From Labia minor (taxonomy: Eukaryota; Arthropoda; Insecta; Dermaptera; Spongiphoridae): a DNA stretch of 64,000 nt. Under the pieces are notes generated by a model. The model was not told where the DNA came from. It was given only the letters and a program-made list of their open reading frames with translations, and ran no database searches. Positions 48,921 to 63,660 of this stretch are shown here, piece by piece. The position numbers and the translations under genes are program-made. The DNA lies in the NCBI GenBank assembly GCA_963082975.1, contig OY720345.1:80569034-80633033 (forward strand), in the 5' to 3' direction. Each line of letters opens with the position of its first letter. Position 1 is the stretch's first letter.

Positions 48921-50558
48921 GGTCCCAAAAGCAATGAGAGATTGTGGCCGCACGGGTAAATCGGCTAGCAGATTAGCTCGTGTTGGAGATACCCCGGCGT
49001 GTAGTCGGGCCTCGGTTTGTGCCTGGGCAACTTCTCTAATTTTTTTCATTTTTTCAGTATATGATTAAAAAAATAACTACTCCTTAAATATTTAAATTCA
49101 TTCTATTAATATCTTTATATATTAAATATTGAATAAATGTTAAATTTTATACTAAACATTTAAAGGAAATATTTAAAAATTTAAAATATAGTCATACGAT
49201 ATTTACAGATTAAGAGTAAATATGGAAAAAAAATCTGATAGCCAATGAGAAATAAGCACGTGACCTAATACTTCTCCCTATTGGGTATAAATTAGAGGTT
49301 CATGACAAAACTGTCATGGTACAGATAGTCTTTAAAAAATAATTTTTTAATATATATTCAATTAAATACTGAAAGAGATATTCGTATTAATATATATCTA
49401 ATATAGCTATATATATTTTAAATGAAATAGTTTCTCTAATTTTATCAAGTATTATATATAAAAAATTTTTCAAAAAAGCAAATTTATTCTATTATAAAAA
49501 AAATCTATTCAGATGAGCTGCGAAATCAATGTATATTTATATATAGATAAAAAATAATTTCTGTTATTTGTTTTCTATATTTTTATTTATGTTTAAGTAA
49601 ATAAAAAAAATATCTTTATAATATAGAATATGGATCCTTAAAATCAATGAATATTTGCAAATTAATAAGGATTTTATATTATAATATATATAAAATTAAA
49701 AATAATAATAAAAATATCCAAATTTCATTTAAGGTGAGTCTAAATATGTAGTTCGGTTCTTTAGCAAATTTATGATAAATTATAGTTCAATTTCAAGAAT
49801 ATTTAGGTTTGTCAATTTTTAATTTCATTTCAAATTCAACATATATATAAATATATTCATATAAAGTATATTTAAAAATTAAAAAAAAGCTTTTAAAATT
49901 TTTATAAAAAATATTGATATGTTTGGTTGTATATAAGCCAGGCGTTTCTTCAAATGAAATTTAATCTTAAAAAATTAGTTAAATTAATTTTTTTTAACCT
50001 GGTAATCATTCTTACCGAAAATTAAAAATAAACAAATTTAGCATGATTTTGATATTAAAATAGAAAAAATATATTATATTAGTTTTGTTAATATCTTGAC
50101 TGAAACATTTCATTAATAGTATTCATTTTGAAATTATTTATCCACTATCTTCACAATTTACACACATTCAATAAAATTGAAATAATTTTCTCATTAATAT
50201 AAATATGTTGATTGTGATAGTAAAATTTAAATTAATATTTATCTTCTATAGAATTAAATCCACTTTAATAATTAATAAAAATTAATGAAGAGAAAATTCG
50301 TATAAATTATAAATAAAGTGAAATTTTTTTGTTTATCTATTTGAAATTCAAATTAACATTCTAATTATTAATTAAATTTATTAAAATTTAAAAAATACAA
50401 AAAAAAAATAAATGAAAAAAATATTCCCTATTTTACTATTAAATTTAATAATAAAATATTTTTTTTTTAAATTTCATATTATATTTATTGAAAAAAAAAA
50501 AATATTTATCTTAATATATACACATCATTGATTGTTAAATTTTTATGTCAAAATTTAA
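48921..50558 (+). repeat. Array unit U22 (1638 bp, A type; twin of U13)
   Basis: Carries ATTAATTAAATTT and the short A7 run, otherwise only in U13. Confidence 0.97.
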
Positions 50559-52197
50559 GGTCCCAAAAGCAATGAGAGATTGTGGCCGCACGGGTAAATC
50601 GGCTAGCAGATTAGCTCGTGTTGGAGATACCCCGGCGTGTAGTCGGGCCTCGGTTTGTGCCTGGGCAACTTCTCTAATTTTTTTCATTTTTTCAGTATAT
50701 GATTAAAAAAATAACTACTCCTTAAATATTTAAATTCATTCTATTAATATCTTTATATATTAAATATTGAATAAATGTTAAATTTTATACTAAACATTTA
50801 AAGGAAATATTTAAAAATTTAAAATATAGTCATACGATATTTACAGATTAAGAGTAAATATGGAAAAAAAATCTGATAGCCAATGAGAAATAAGCACGTG
50901 ACCTAATACTTCTCCCTATTGGGTATAAATTAGAGGTTCATGACAAAACTGTCATGGTACAGATAGTCTTTAAAAAATAATTTTTTAATATATATTCAAT
51001 TAAATACTGAAAGAGATATTCGTATTAATATATATCTAATATAGCTATATATATTTTAAATGAAATAGTTTCTCTAATTTTATCAAGTATTATATATAAA
51101 AAATTTTTCAAAAAAGCAAATTTATTCTATTATAAAAAAAATCTATTCAGATGAGCTGCGAAATCAATGTATATTTATATATAGATAAAAAATAATTTCT
51201 GTTATTTGTTTTCTATATTTTTATTTATGTTTAAGTAAATAAAAAAAATATCTTTATAATATAGAATATGGATCCTTAAAATCAATGAATATTTGCAAAT
51301 TAATAAGGATTTTATATTATAATATATATAAAATTAAAAATAATAATAAAAATATCCAAATTTCATTTAAGGTGAGTCTAAATATGTAGTTCGGTTCTTT
51401 AGCAAATTTATGATAAATTATAGTTCAATTTCAAGAATATTTAGGTTTGTCAATTTTTAATTTCATTTCAAATTCAACATATATATAAATATATTCATAT
51501 AAAGTATATTTAAAAATTAAAAAAAAGCTTTTAAAATTTTTATAAAAAATATTGATATGTTTGGTTGTATATAAGCCAGGCGTTTCTTCAAATGAAATTT
51601 AATCTTAAAAAATTAGTTAAATTAATTTTTTTTAACCTGGTAATCATTCTTACCGAAAATTAAAAATAAACAAATTTAGCATGATTTTGATATTAAAATA
51701 GAAAAAATATATTATATTAGTTTTGTTAATATCTTGACTGAAACATTTCATTAATAGTATTCATTTTGAAATTATTTATCCACTATCTTCACAATTTACA
51801 CACATTCAATAAAATTGAAATAATTTTCTCATTAATATAAATATGTTGATTGTGATAGTAAAATTTAAATTAATATTTATCTTCTATAGAATTAAATCCA
51901 CTTTAATAATTAATAAAAATTAATGAAGAGAAAATTCGTATAAATTATAAATAAAGTGAAATTTTTTTGTTTATCTATTTGAAATTCAAATTAACATTCT
52001 AATTATTAATGAAATTTATTAAAATTTAAAAAATACAAAAAAAAAATAAATGAAAAAAAATATTCCCTATTTTACTATTAAATTTAATAATAAAATATTT
52101 TTTTTTTAAATTTCATATTATATTTATTGAAAAAAAAAAAATATTTATCTTAATATATACACATCATTGATTGTTAAATTTTTATGTCAAAATTTAA
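50559..52197 (+). repeat. Array unit U23 (1639 bp, A type; twin of U14)
   Basis: A-type, GTATATAAGCC. Confidence 0.97.
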
Positions 52198-53836
52198 GGT
52201 CCCAAAAGCAATGAGAGATTGTGGCCGCACGGGTAAATCGGCTAGCAGATTAGCTCGTGTTGGAGATACCCCGGCGTGTAGTCGGGCCTCGGTTTGTGCC
52301 TGGGCAACTTCTCTAATTTTTTTCATTTTTTCAGTATATGATTAAAAAAATAACTACTCCTTAAATATTTAAATTCATTCTATTAATATCTTTATATATT
52401 AAATATTGAATAAATGTTAAATTTTATACTAAACATTTAAAGGAAATATTTAAAAATTTAAAATATAGTCATACGATATTTACAGATTAAGAGTAAATAT
52501 GGAAAAAAAATCTGATAGCCAATGAGAAATAAGCACGTGACCTAATACTTCTCCCTATTGGGTATAAATTAGAGGTTCATGACAAAACTGTCATGGTACA
52601 GATAGTCTTTAAAAAATAATTTTTTAATATATATTCAATTAAATACTGAAAGAGATATTCGTATTAATATATATCTAATATAGCTATATATATTTTAAAT
52701 GAAATAGTTTCTCTAATTTTATCAAGTATTATATATAAAAAATTTTTCAAAAAAGCAAATTTATTCTATTATAAAAAAAATCTATTCAGATGAGCTGCGA
52801 AATCAATGTATATTTATATATAGATAAAAAATAATTTCTGTTATTTGTTTTCTATATTTTTATTTATGTTTAAGTAAATAAAAAAAATATCTTTATAATA
52901 TAGAATATGGATCCTTAAAATCAATGAATATTTGCAAATTAATAAGGATTTTATATTATAATATATATAAAATTAAAAATAATAATAAAAATATCCAAAT
53001 TTCATTTAAGGTGAGTCTAAATATGTAGTTCGGTTCTTTAGCAAATTTATGATAAATTATAGTTCAATTTCAAGAATATTTAGGTTTGTCAATTTTTAAT
53101 TTCATTTCAAATTCAACATATATATAAATATATTCATATAAAGTATATTTAAAAATTAAAAAAAAGCTTTTAAAATTTTTATAAAAAATATTGATATGTT
53201 TGGTTGTATATAAGCCAGGCGTTTCTTCAAATGAAATTTAATCTTAAAAAATTAGTTAAATTAATTTTTTTTAACCTGGTAATCATTCTTACCGAAAATT
53301 AAAAATAAACAAATTTAGCATGATTTTGATATTAAAATAGAAAAAATATATTATATTAGTTTTGTTAATATCTTGACTGAAACATTTCATTAATAGTATT
53401 CATTTTGAAATTATTTATCCACTATCTTCACAATTTACACACATTCAATAAAATTGAAATAATTTTCTCATTAATATAAATATGTTGATTGTGATAGTAA
53501 AATTTAAATTAATATTTATCTTCTATAGAATTAAATCCACTTTAATAATTAATAAAAATTAATGAAGAGAAAATTCGTATAAATTATAAATAAAGTGAAA
53601 TTTTTTTGTTTATCTATTTGAAATTCAAATTAACATTCTAATTATTAATGAAATTTATTAAAATTTAAAAAATACAAAAAAAAAATAAATGAAAAAAAAT
53701 ATTCCCTATTTTACTATTAAATTTAATAATAAAATATTTTTTTTTTAAATTTCATATTATATTTATTGAAAAAAAAAAAATATTTATCTTAATATATACA
53801 CATCATTGATTGTTAAATTTTTATGTCAAAATTTAA
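52198..53836 (+). repeat. Array unit U24 (1639 bp, A type; empty twin of U15)
   Basis: A-type, GTATATAAGCC. At 53128-53150 the sequence runs ATTCATATAAAGTATAT without interruption: the empty site of the TIR element. Confidence 0.97.
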
Positions 53837-55475
53837 GGTCCCAAAAGCAATGAGAGATTGTGGCCGCACGGGTAAATCGGCTAGCAGATTAGCTCGTGTT
53901 GGAGATACCCCGGCGTGTAGTCGGGCCTCGGTTTGTGCCTGGGCAACTTCTCTAATTTTTTTCATTTTTTCAGTATATGATTAAAAAAATAACTACTCCT
54001 TAAATATTTAAATTCATTCTATTAATATCTTTATATATTAAATATTGAATAAATGTTAAATTTTATACTAAACATTTAAAGGAAATATTTAAAAATTTAA
54101 AATATAGTCATACGATATTTACAGATTAAGAGTAAATATGGAAAAAAAATCTGATAGCCAATGAGAAATAAGCACGTGACCTAATACTTCTCCCTATTGG
54201 GTATAAATTAGAGGTTCATGACAAAACTGTCATGGTACAGATAGTCTTTAAAAAATAATTTTTTAATATATATTCAATTAAATACTGAAAGAGATATTCG
54301 TATTAATATATATCTAATATAGCTATATATATTTTAAATGAAATAGTTTCTCTAATTTTATCAAGTATTATATATAAAAAATTTTTCAAAAAAGCAAATT
54401 TATTCTATTATAAAAAAAATCTATTCAGATGAGCTGCGAAATCAATGTATATTTATATATAGATAAAAAATAATTTCTGTTATTTGTTTTCTATATTTTT
54501 ATTTATGTTTAAGTAAATAAAAAAAATATCTTTATAATATAGAATATGGATCCTTAAAATCAATGAATATTTGCAAATTAATAAGGATTTTATATTATAA
54601 TATATATAAAATTAAAAATAATAATAAAAATATCCAAATTTCATTTAAGGTGAGTCTAAATATGTAGTTCGGTTCTTTAGCAAATTTATGATAAATTATA
54701 GTTCAATTTCAAGAATATTTAGGTTTGTCAATTTTTAATTTCATTTCAAATTCAACATATATATAAATATATTCATATAAAGTATATTTAAAAATTAAAA
54801 AAAAGCTTTTAAAATTTTTATAAAAAATATTGATATGTTTGGTTGCATATAAGTCAGGCGTTTCTTCAAATGAAATTTAATCTTAAAAAATTAGTTAAAT
54901 TAATTTTTTTTAACCTGGTAATCATTCTTACCGAAAATTAAAAATAAACAAATTTAGCATGATTTTGATATTAAAATAGAAAAAATATATTATATTAGTT
55001 TTGTTAATATCTTGACTGAAACATTTCATTAATAGTATTCATTTTGAAATTATTTATCCACTATCTTCACAATTTACACACATTCAATAAAATTGAAATA
55101 ATTTTCTCATTAATATAAATATGTTGATTGTGATAGTAAAATTTAAATTAATATTTATCTTCTATAGAATTAAATCCACTTTAATAATTAATAAAAATTA
55201 ATGAAGAGAAAATTCGTATAAATTATAAATAAAGTGAAATTTTTTTGTTTATCTATTTGAAATTCAAATTAACATTCTAATTATTAATGAAATTTATTAA
55301 AATTTAAAAAATACAAAAAAAAAATAAATGAAAAAAAATATTCCCTATTTTACTATTAAATTTAATAATAAAATATTTTTTTTTTAAATTTCATATTATA
55401 TTTATTGAAAAAAAAAAAATATTTATCTTAATATATACACATCATTGATTGTTAAATTTTTATGTCAAAATTTAA
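53837..55475 (+). repeat. Array unit U25 (1639 bp, A type; twin of U16)
   Basis: A-type with GCATATAAGTCAGG; end of the copied block U22-U25. Confidence 0.97.
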
Positions 55476-57109
55476 GGTCCCAAAAGCAATGAGAGATTGT
55501 GGCCGCACGGGTAAATCGGCTAGCAGATTAGCTCGTGTTGGAGATACCCCGGCGTGTAGTCGGGCCTCGGTTTGTGCCTGGGCAACTTCTCTAATTTTTT
55601 TCATTTTTTCAGTATATGATTAAAAAAATAACTACTCCTTAAATATTTAAATTCATTCTATTAATATCTTTATATATTAAATATTGAATAAATGTTAAAT
55701 TTTATACTAAACATTTAAAGGAAATATTTAAAAATTTAAAATATAGTCATACGATATTTACAGATTAAGAGTAAATATGGAAAAAAAATCTGATAGCCAA
55801 TGAGAAATAAGCACGTGACCTAATACTTCTCCCTATTGGGTATAAATTAGAGGTTCATGACAAAACTGTCATGGTACAGATAGTCTTTAAAAAATAATTT
55901 TTTAATATATATTCAATTAAATACTGAAAGAGATATTCGTATTAATATATATCTAATATAGCTATATATATTTTAAATGAAATAGTTTCTCTAATTTTAT
56001 CAAGTATTATATATAAAAAATTTTTCAAAAAAGCAAATTTATTCTATTATAAAAAAAATCTATTCAGATGAGCTGCGAAATCAATGTATATTTATATATA
56101 GATAAAAAATAATTTCTGTTATTTGTTTTCTATATTTTTATTTATGTTTAAGTAAATAAAAAAAATATCTTTATAATATAGAATATGGATCCTTAAAATC
56201 AATGAATATTTGCAAATTAATAAGGATTTTATATTATAATATATATAAAATTAAAAATAATAATAAAAATATCCAAATTTCATTTAAGGTGAGTCTAAAT
56301 ATGTAGTTCGGTTCTTTAGCAAATTTATGATAAATTATAGTTCAATTTCAAGAATATTTAGGTTTGTCAATTTTTAATTTCATTTCAAATTCAACATATA
56401 TATAAATATATTCATATAAAGTATATTTAAAAATTAAAAAAAAGCTTTTAAAATTTTTATAAAAAATATTGATATGTTTGGTTGCATATAAGCCAGGCGT
56501 TTCTTCAAATGAAATTTAATCTTAAAAAATTAGTTAAATTAATTTTTTTTAACCTGGTAATCATTCTTACCGAAAATTAAAAATAAACAAATTTAGCATG
56601 ATTTTGATATTAAAATAGAAAAAATATATTATATTAGTTTTGTTAATATCTTGACTGAAACATTTCATTAATAGTATTCATTTTGAAATTATTTATCCAC
56701 TATCTTCACAATTTACATTCAATAAAATTGAAATAATTTTCTCATTAATATAAATATGTTGATTTTGATACTAAAATTTAAATTAATATTTATGTTCTAT
56801 AGAATTAAATCCACTTTAATAATTAATAAAAATTAATGAAGAAAAAATTCGTATAAATTATAAATAAAGTGAAATTTTTTTGTTTATCTATTTGAAATTC
56901 AAATTAACATTCTAATTATTAATGAAATTTATTAAAATTTAAAAAATACAAAAAAAAAATAAATGAAAAAAAATATTCCCTATTTTACTATTAAATTTAA
57001 TAATAAAATATTTTTTTTTTAAATTTCATATTATATTTATTGAAAAAAAAAAATATTTATCTTAATATATACACATCATTGATTGTTAAATTTTTATGTC
57101 AAAATTTAA
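55476..57109 (+). repeat. Array unit U26 (1634 bp, B type)
   Basis: B-type with GCATATAAGCC and GAAGAAAAAATTC, an isolated B unit among A units. Confidence 0.97.
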
Positions 57110-58748
57110 GGTCCCAAAAGCAATGAGAGATTGTGGCCGCACGGGTAAATCGGCTAGCAGATTAGCTCGTGTTGGAGATACCCCGGCGTGTAGTCGGGCC
57201 TCGGTTTGTGCCTGGGCAACTTCTCTAATTTTTTTCATTTTTTCAGTATATGATTAAAAAAATAACTACTCTTTAAATATTTAAATTCATTCTATTAATA
57301 TCTTTATATATTAAATATTGAATAAATGTTAAATTTTATACTAAACATTTAAAGGAAATATTTAAAAATTTAAAATATAGTCATACGATATTTACAGATT
57401 AAGAGTAAATATGGAAAAAAAATCTGATAGCCAATGAGAAATAAGCACGTGACCTAATACTTCTCCCTATTGGGTATAAATTAGAGGTTCATGACAAAAC
57501 TGTCATGGTACAGATAGTCTTTAAAAAATAATTTTTTAATATATATTCAATTAAATACTGAAAGAGATATTCGTATTAATATATATCTAATATAGCTATA
57601 TATATTTTAAATGAAATAGTTTCTCTAATTTTATCAAGTATTATATATAAAAAATTTTTCAAAAAAGCAAATTTATTCTATTATAAAAAAAATCTATTCA
57701 GATGAGCTGCGAAATCAATGTATATTTATATATAGATAAAAAATAATTTCTGTTATTTGTTTTCTATATTTTTATTTATGTTTAAGTAAATAAAAAAAAT
57801 ATCTTTATAATATAGAATATGGATCCTTAAAATCAATGAATATTTGCAAATTAATAAGGATTTTATATTATAATATATATAAAATTAAAAATAATAATAA
57901 AAATATCCAAATTTCATTTAAGGTGAGTCTAAATATGTAGTTCGGTTCTTTAGCAAATTTATGATAAATTATAGTTCAATTTCAAGAATATTTAGGTTTG
58001 TCAATTTTTAATTTCATTTCAAATTCAACATATATATAAATATATTCATATAAAGTATATTTAAAAATTAAAAAAAAGCTTTTAAAATTTTTATAAAAAA
58101 TATTGATATGTTTGGTTGCATATAAGTCAGGCGTTTCTTCAAATGAAATTTAATCTTAAAAAATTAGTTAAATTAATTTTTTTTAACCTGGTAATCATTC
58201 TTACCGAAAATTAAAAATAAACAAATTTAGCATGATTTTGATATTAAAATAGAAAAAATATATTATATTAGTTTTGTTAATATCTTGACTGAAACATTTC
58301 ATTAATAGTATTCATTTTGAAATTATTTATCCACTATCTTCACAATTTACACACATTCAATAAAATTGAAATAATTTTCTCATTAATATAAATATGTTGA
58401 TTGTGATAGTAAAATTTAAATTAATATTTATCTTCTATAGAATTAAATCCACTTTAATAATTAATAAAAATTAATGAAGAGAAAATTCGTATAAATTATA
58501 AATAAAGTGAAATTTTTTTGTTTATCTATTTGAAATTCAAATTAACATTCTAATTATTAATGAAATTTATTAAAATTTAAAAAATACAAAAAAAAAATAA
58601 ATGAAAAAAAATATTCCCTATTTTACTATTAAATTTAATAATAAAATATTTTTTTTTTAAATTTCATATTATATTTATTGAAAAAAAAAAAATATTTATC
58701 TTAATATATACACATCATTGATTGTTAAATTTTTATGTCAAAATTTAA
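57110..58748 (+). repeat. Array unit U27 (1639 bp, A type)
   Basis: A-type with GCATATAAGTCAGG; private TACTCTTTAAAT for TACTCCTTAAAT, seen again in U31. Confidence 0.97.
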
Positions 58749-60387
58749 GGTCCCAAAAGCAATGAGAGATTGTGGCCGCACGGGTAAATCGGCTAGCAGA
58801 TTAGCTCGTGTTGGAGATACCCCGGCGTGTAGTCGGGCCTCGGTTTGTGCCTGGGCAACTTCTCTAATTTTTTTCATTTTTTCAGTATATGATTAAAAAA
58901 ATAACTACTCCTTAAATATTTAAATTCATTCTATTAATATCTTTATATATTAAATATTGAATAAATGTTAAATTTTATACTAAACATTTAAAGGAAATAT
59001 TTAAAAATTTAAAATATAGTCATACGATATTTACAGATTAAGAGTAAATATGGAAAAAAAATCTGATAGCCAATGAGAAATAAGCACGTGACCTAATACT
59101 TCTCCCTATTGGGTATAAATTAGAGGTTCATGACAAAACTGTCATGGTACAGATAGTCTTTAAAAAATAATTTTTTAATATATATTCAATTAAATACTGA
59201 AAGAGATATTCGTATTAATATATATCTAATATAGCTATATATATTTTAAATGAAATAGTTTCTCTAATTTTATCAAGTATTATATATAAAAAATTTTTCA
59301 AAAAAGCAAATTTATTCTATTATAAAAAAAATCTATTCAGATGAGCTGCGAAATCAATGTATATTTATATATAGATAAAAAATAATTTCTGTTATTTGTT
59401 TTCTATATTTTTATTTATGTTTAAGTAAATAAAAAAAATATCTTTATAATATAGAATATGGATCCTTAAAATCAATGAATATTTGCAAATTAATAAGGAT
59501 TTTATATTATAATATATATAAAATTAAAAATAATAATAAAAATATCCAAATTTCATTTAAGGTGAGTCTAAATATGTAGTTCGGTTCTTTAGCAAATTTA
59601 TGATAAATTATAGTTCAATTTCAAGAATATTTAGGTTTGTCAATTTTTAATTTCATTTCAAATTCAACATATATATAAATATATTCATATAAAGTATATT
59701 TAAAAATTAAAAAAAAGCTTTTAAAATTTTTATAAAAAATATTGATATGTTTGGTTGTATATAAGCCAGGCGTTTCTTCAAATGAAATTTAATCTTAAAA
59801 AATTAGTTAAATTAATTTTTTTTAACCTGGTAATCATTCTTACCGAAAATTAAAAATAAACAAATTTAGCATGATTTTGATATTAAAATAGAAAAAATAT
59901 ATTATATTAGTTTTGTTAATATCTTGACTGAAACATTTCATTAATAGTATTCATTTTGAAATTATTTATCCACTATCTTCACAATTTACACACATTCAAT
60001 AAAATTGAAATAATTTTCTCATTAATATAAATATGTTGATTGTGATAGTAAAATTTAAATTAATATTTATCTTCTATAGAATTAAATCCACTTTAATAAT
60101 TAATAAAAATTAATGAAGAGAAAATTCGTATAAATTATAAATAAAGTGAAATTTTTTTGTTTATCTATTTGAAATTCAAATTAACATTCTAATTATTAAT
60201 GAAATTTATTAAAATTTAAAAAATACAAAAAAAAAATAAATGAAAAAAAATATTCCCTATTTTACTATTAAATTTAATAATAAAATATTTTTTTTTTAAA
60301 TTTCATATTATATTTATTGAAAAAAAAAAAATATTTATCTTAATATATACACATCATTGATTGTTAAATTTTTATGTCAAAATTTAA
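58749..60387 (+). repeat. Array unit U28 (1639 bp, A type)
   Basis: A-type with GTATATAAGCC. Confidence 0.97.
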
Positions 60388-62022
60388 GGTCCCAAAAGCA
60401 ATGAGAGATTGTGGCCGCACGGGTAAATCGGCTAGCAGATTAGCTCGTGTTGGAGATACCCCGGCGTGTAGTCGGGCCTCGGTTTGTGCCTGGGCAACTT
60501 CTCTAATTTTTTTCATTTTTTCAGTATATGATTAAAAAAATAACTACTCCTTAAATATTTAAATTCATTCTATTAATATCTTTATATATTAAATATTGAA
60601 TAAATGTTAAATTTTATACTAAACATTTAAAGGAAATATTTAAAAATTTAAAATATAGTCATACGATATTTACAGATTAAGAGTAAATATGGAAAAAAAA
60701 TCTGATAGCCAATGAGAAATAAGCACGTGACCTAATACTTCTCCCTATTGGGTATAAATTAGAGGTTCATGACAAAACTGTCATGGTACAGATAGTCTTT
60801 AAAAAATAATTTTTTAATATATATTCAATTAAATACTGAAAGAGATATTCGTATTAATATATATCTAATATAGCTATATATATTTTAAATGAAATAGTTT
60901 CTCTAATTTTATCAAGTATTATATATAAAAAATTTTTCAAAAAAGCAAATTTATTCTATTATAAAAAAAATCTATTCAGATGAGCTGCGAAATCAATGTA
61001 TATTTATATATAGATAAAAAATAATTTCTGTTATTTGTTTTCTATATTTTTATTTATGTTTAAGTAAATAAAAAAAATATCTTTATAATATAGAATATGG
61101 ATCCTTAAAATCAATGAATATTTGCAAATTAATAAGGATTTTATATTATAATATATATAAAATTAAAAATAATAATAAAAATATCCAAATTTCATTTAAG
61201 GTGAGTCTAAATATGTAGTTCGGTTCTTTAGCAAATTTATGATAAATTATAGTTCAATTTCAAGAATATTTAGGTTTGTCAATTTTTAATTTCATTTCAA
61301 ATTCAACATATATATAAATATATTCATATAAAGTATATTTAAAAATTAAAAAAAAGCTTTTAAAATTTTTATAAAAAATATTGATATGTTTGGTTGCATA
61401 TAAGCCAGGCGTTTCTTCAAATGAAATTTAATCTTAAAAAATTAGTTAAATTAATTTTTTTTAACCTGGTAATCATTCTTACCGAAAATTAAAAATAAAC
61501 AAATTTAGCATGATTTTGATATTAAAATAGAAAAAATATATTATATTAGTTTTGTTAATATCTTGACTGAAACATTTCATTAATAGTATTCATTTTGAAA
61601 TTATTTATCCACTATCTTCACAATTTACATTCAATAAAATTGAAATAATTTTCTCATTAATATAAATATGTTGATTTTGATACTAAAATTTAAATTAATA
61701 TTTATGTCCTATAGAATTAAATCCACTTTAATAATTAATAAAAATTAATGAAGAAAAAATTCGTATAAATTATAAATAAAGTGAAATTTTTTTGTTTATC
61801 TATTTGAAATTCAAATTAACATTCTAATAATTAATGAAATTTATTAAAATTTAAAAAATACACAAAAAAAAAAAATGAAAAAAAATATTCCCTATTTTAC
61901 TATTAAATTTAATAATAAAATATTTTTTTTTTAAATTTCATATTATATTTATTGAAAAAAAAAAAATATTTATCTTAATATATACACATCATTGATTGTT
62001 AAATTTTTATGTCAAAATTTAA
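60388..62022 (+). repeat. Array unit U29 (1635 bp, B type)
   Basis: B-type with TTATGTCCTATAG and ATACACAAAA changes; CTAATAATTAATG shared with U0 and U2. Confidence 0.97.
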
Positions 62023-63660
62023 GGTCCCAAAAGCAATGAGAGATTGTGGCCGCACGGGTAAATCGGCTAGCAGATTAGCTCGTGTTGGAGATACCTTGGC
62101 GTGTAGTCGGGCCTCGGTTTGTGCCTGGGCAACTTCTCTAATTTTTTTCATTTTTTCAGTATATGATTAAAAAAATAACTACTCCTTAAATATTTAAATT
62201 CATTCTATTAATATCTTTATATATTAAATATTGAATAAATGTTAAATTTTATAATAAACATTTAAAGGAAATATTTAAAAATTTAAAATATAGTCATACG
62301 ATATTTACAGATTAAGAGTAAATATGGAAAAAAAATCTGATAGCCAATGAGAAATAAGCACGTGACCTAATACTTCTCCCTATTGGGTATAAATTAGAGG
62401 TTCATGACAAAACTGTCATGGTACAGATAGTCTTTAAAAAATAATTTTTTAATATATATTCAATTAAATACTGAAAGAGATATTCGTATTAATATATATC
62501 TAATATAGCTATATATATTTTAAATGAAATAGTTTCTCTAATTTTATCAAGTATTATATATAAAAAATTTTTCAAAAAAGCAAATTTATTCTATTATACA
62601 AAAAATCTATTCATATGAGCTGCGAAATCAATGTATATTTATATATAGATAAAAAATAATTTCTGTTATTTGTTTTCTATATTTTTATTTATGTTTAAGT
62701 AAATAAAAAAAATATCTTTATAATATAGAATATGGATCCTTAAAATCAATGAATATTTGCAAATTAATAAGGATTTTATATTATAATATATATAAAATTA
62801 AAAATAATAATAAAAATATCCAAATTTCATTTAAGGTGAGTCTAAATATGTAGTTCGGTTCTTTAGCAAATTTATGATAAATTATAGTTCAATTTCAAGA
62901 ATATTTAGGTTTGTCAATTTTTAATTTCATTTCAAATTCAACATATATATAAATATATTCATATAAAGTATATTTAAAAATTAAAAAAAAGCTTTTAAAA
63001 TTTTTATAAAAAATATTGATATGTTTGGTTGCATATAAGCCAGGCGTTTCTTCAAATGAAATTTAATCTTAAAAAATTAGTTAAATTAATTTTTTTTAAC
63101 CTGGTAATCATTCTTACCGAAAATTAAAAATAAACAAATTTAGCATGATTTTGATATTAAAATAGAAAAAATATATTATATTAGTTTTGTTAATATCTTG
63201 ACTGAAACATTTCATTAATAGTATTCATTTTGAAATTATTTATCCACTATCTTCACAATTTACACACATTCAATAAAATTGAAATAATTTTCTCATTAAT
63301 ATAAATATGTTGATTGTGATAGTAAAATTTAAATTAATATTTATCTTCTATAGAATTAAATCCACTTTAATAATTAATAAAAATTAATGAAGAGAAAATT
63401 CGTATAAATTATAAATAAAGTGAAATTTTTTTGTTTATCTATTTGAAATTCAAATTAACATTCTAATTATTAATGAAATTTATTAAAATTTAAAAAATAC
63501 AAAAAAAAAATAAATGAAAAAAAATATTCCCTATTTTACTATTAAATTTAATAATAAAATATTTTTTTTTTAAATTTCATATTATATTTATTGAAAAAAA
63601 AAAATATTTATCTTAATATATACACATCATTGATTGTTAAATTTTTATGTCAAAATTTAA
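62023..63660 (+). repeat. Array unit U30 (1638 bp, A type)
   Basis: A-type with GCATATAAGCC. Its GC-rich block has ACCTTGGCG as in the hAT-bearing units; private changes are TATAATAAAC, TATACAAAAAATC and TTCATATGAGC. Confidence 0.97.
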
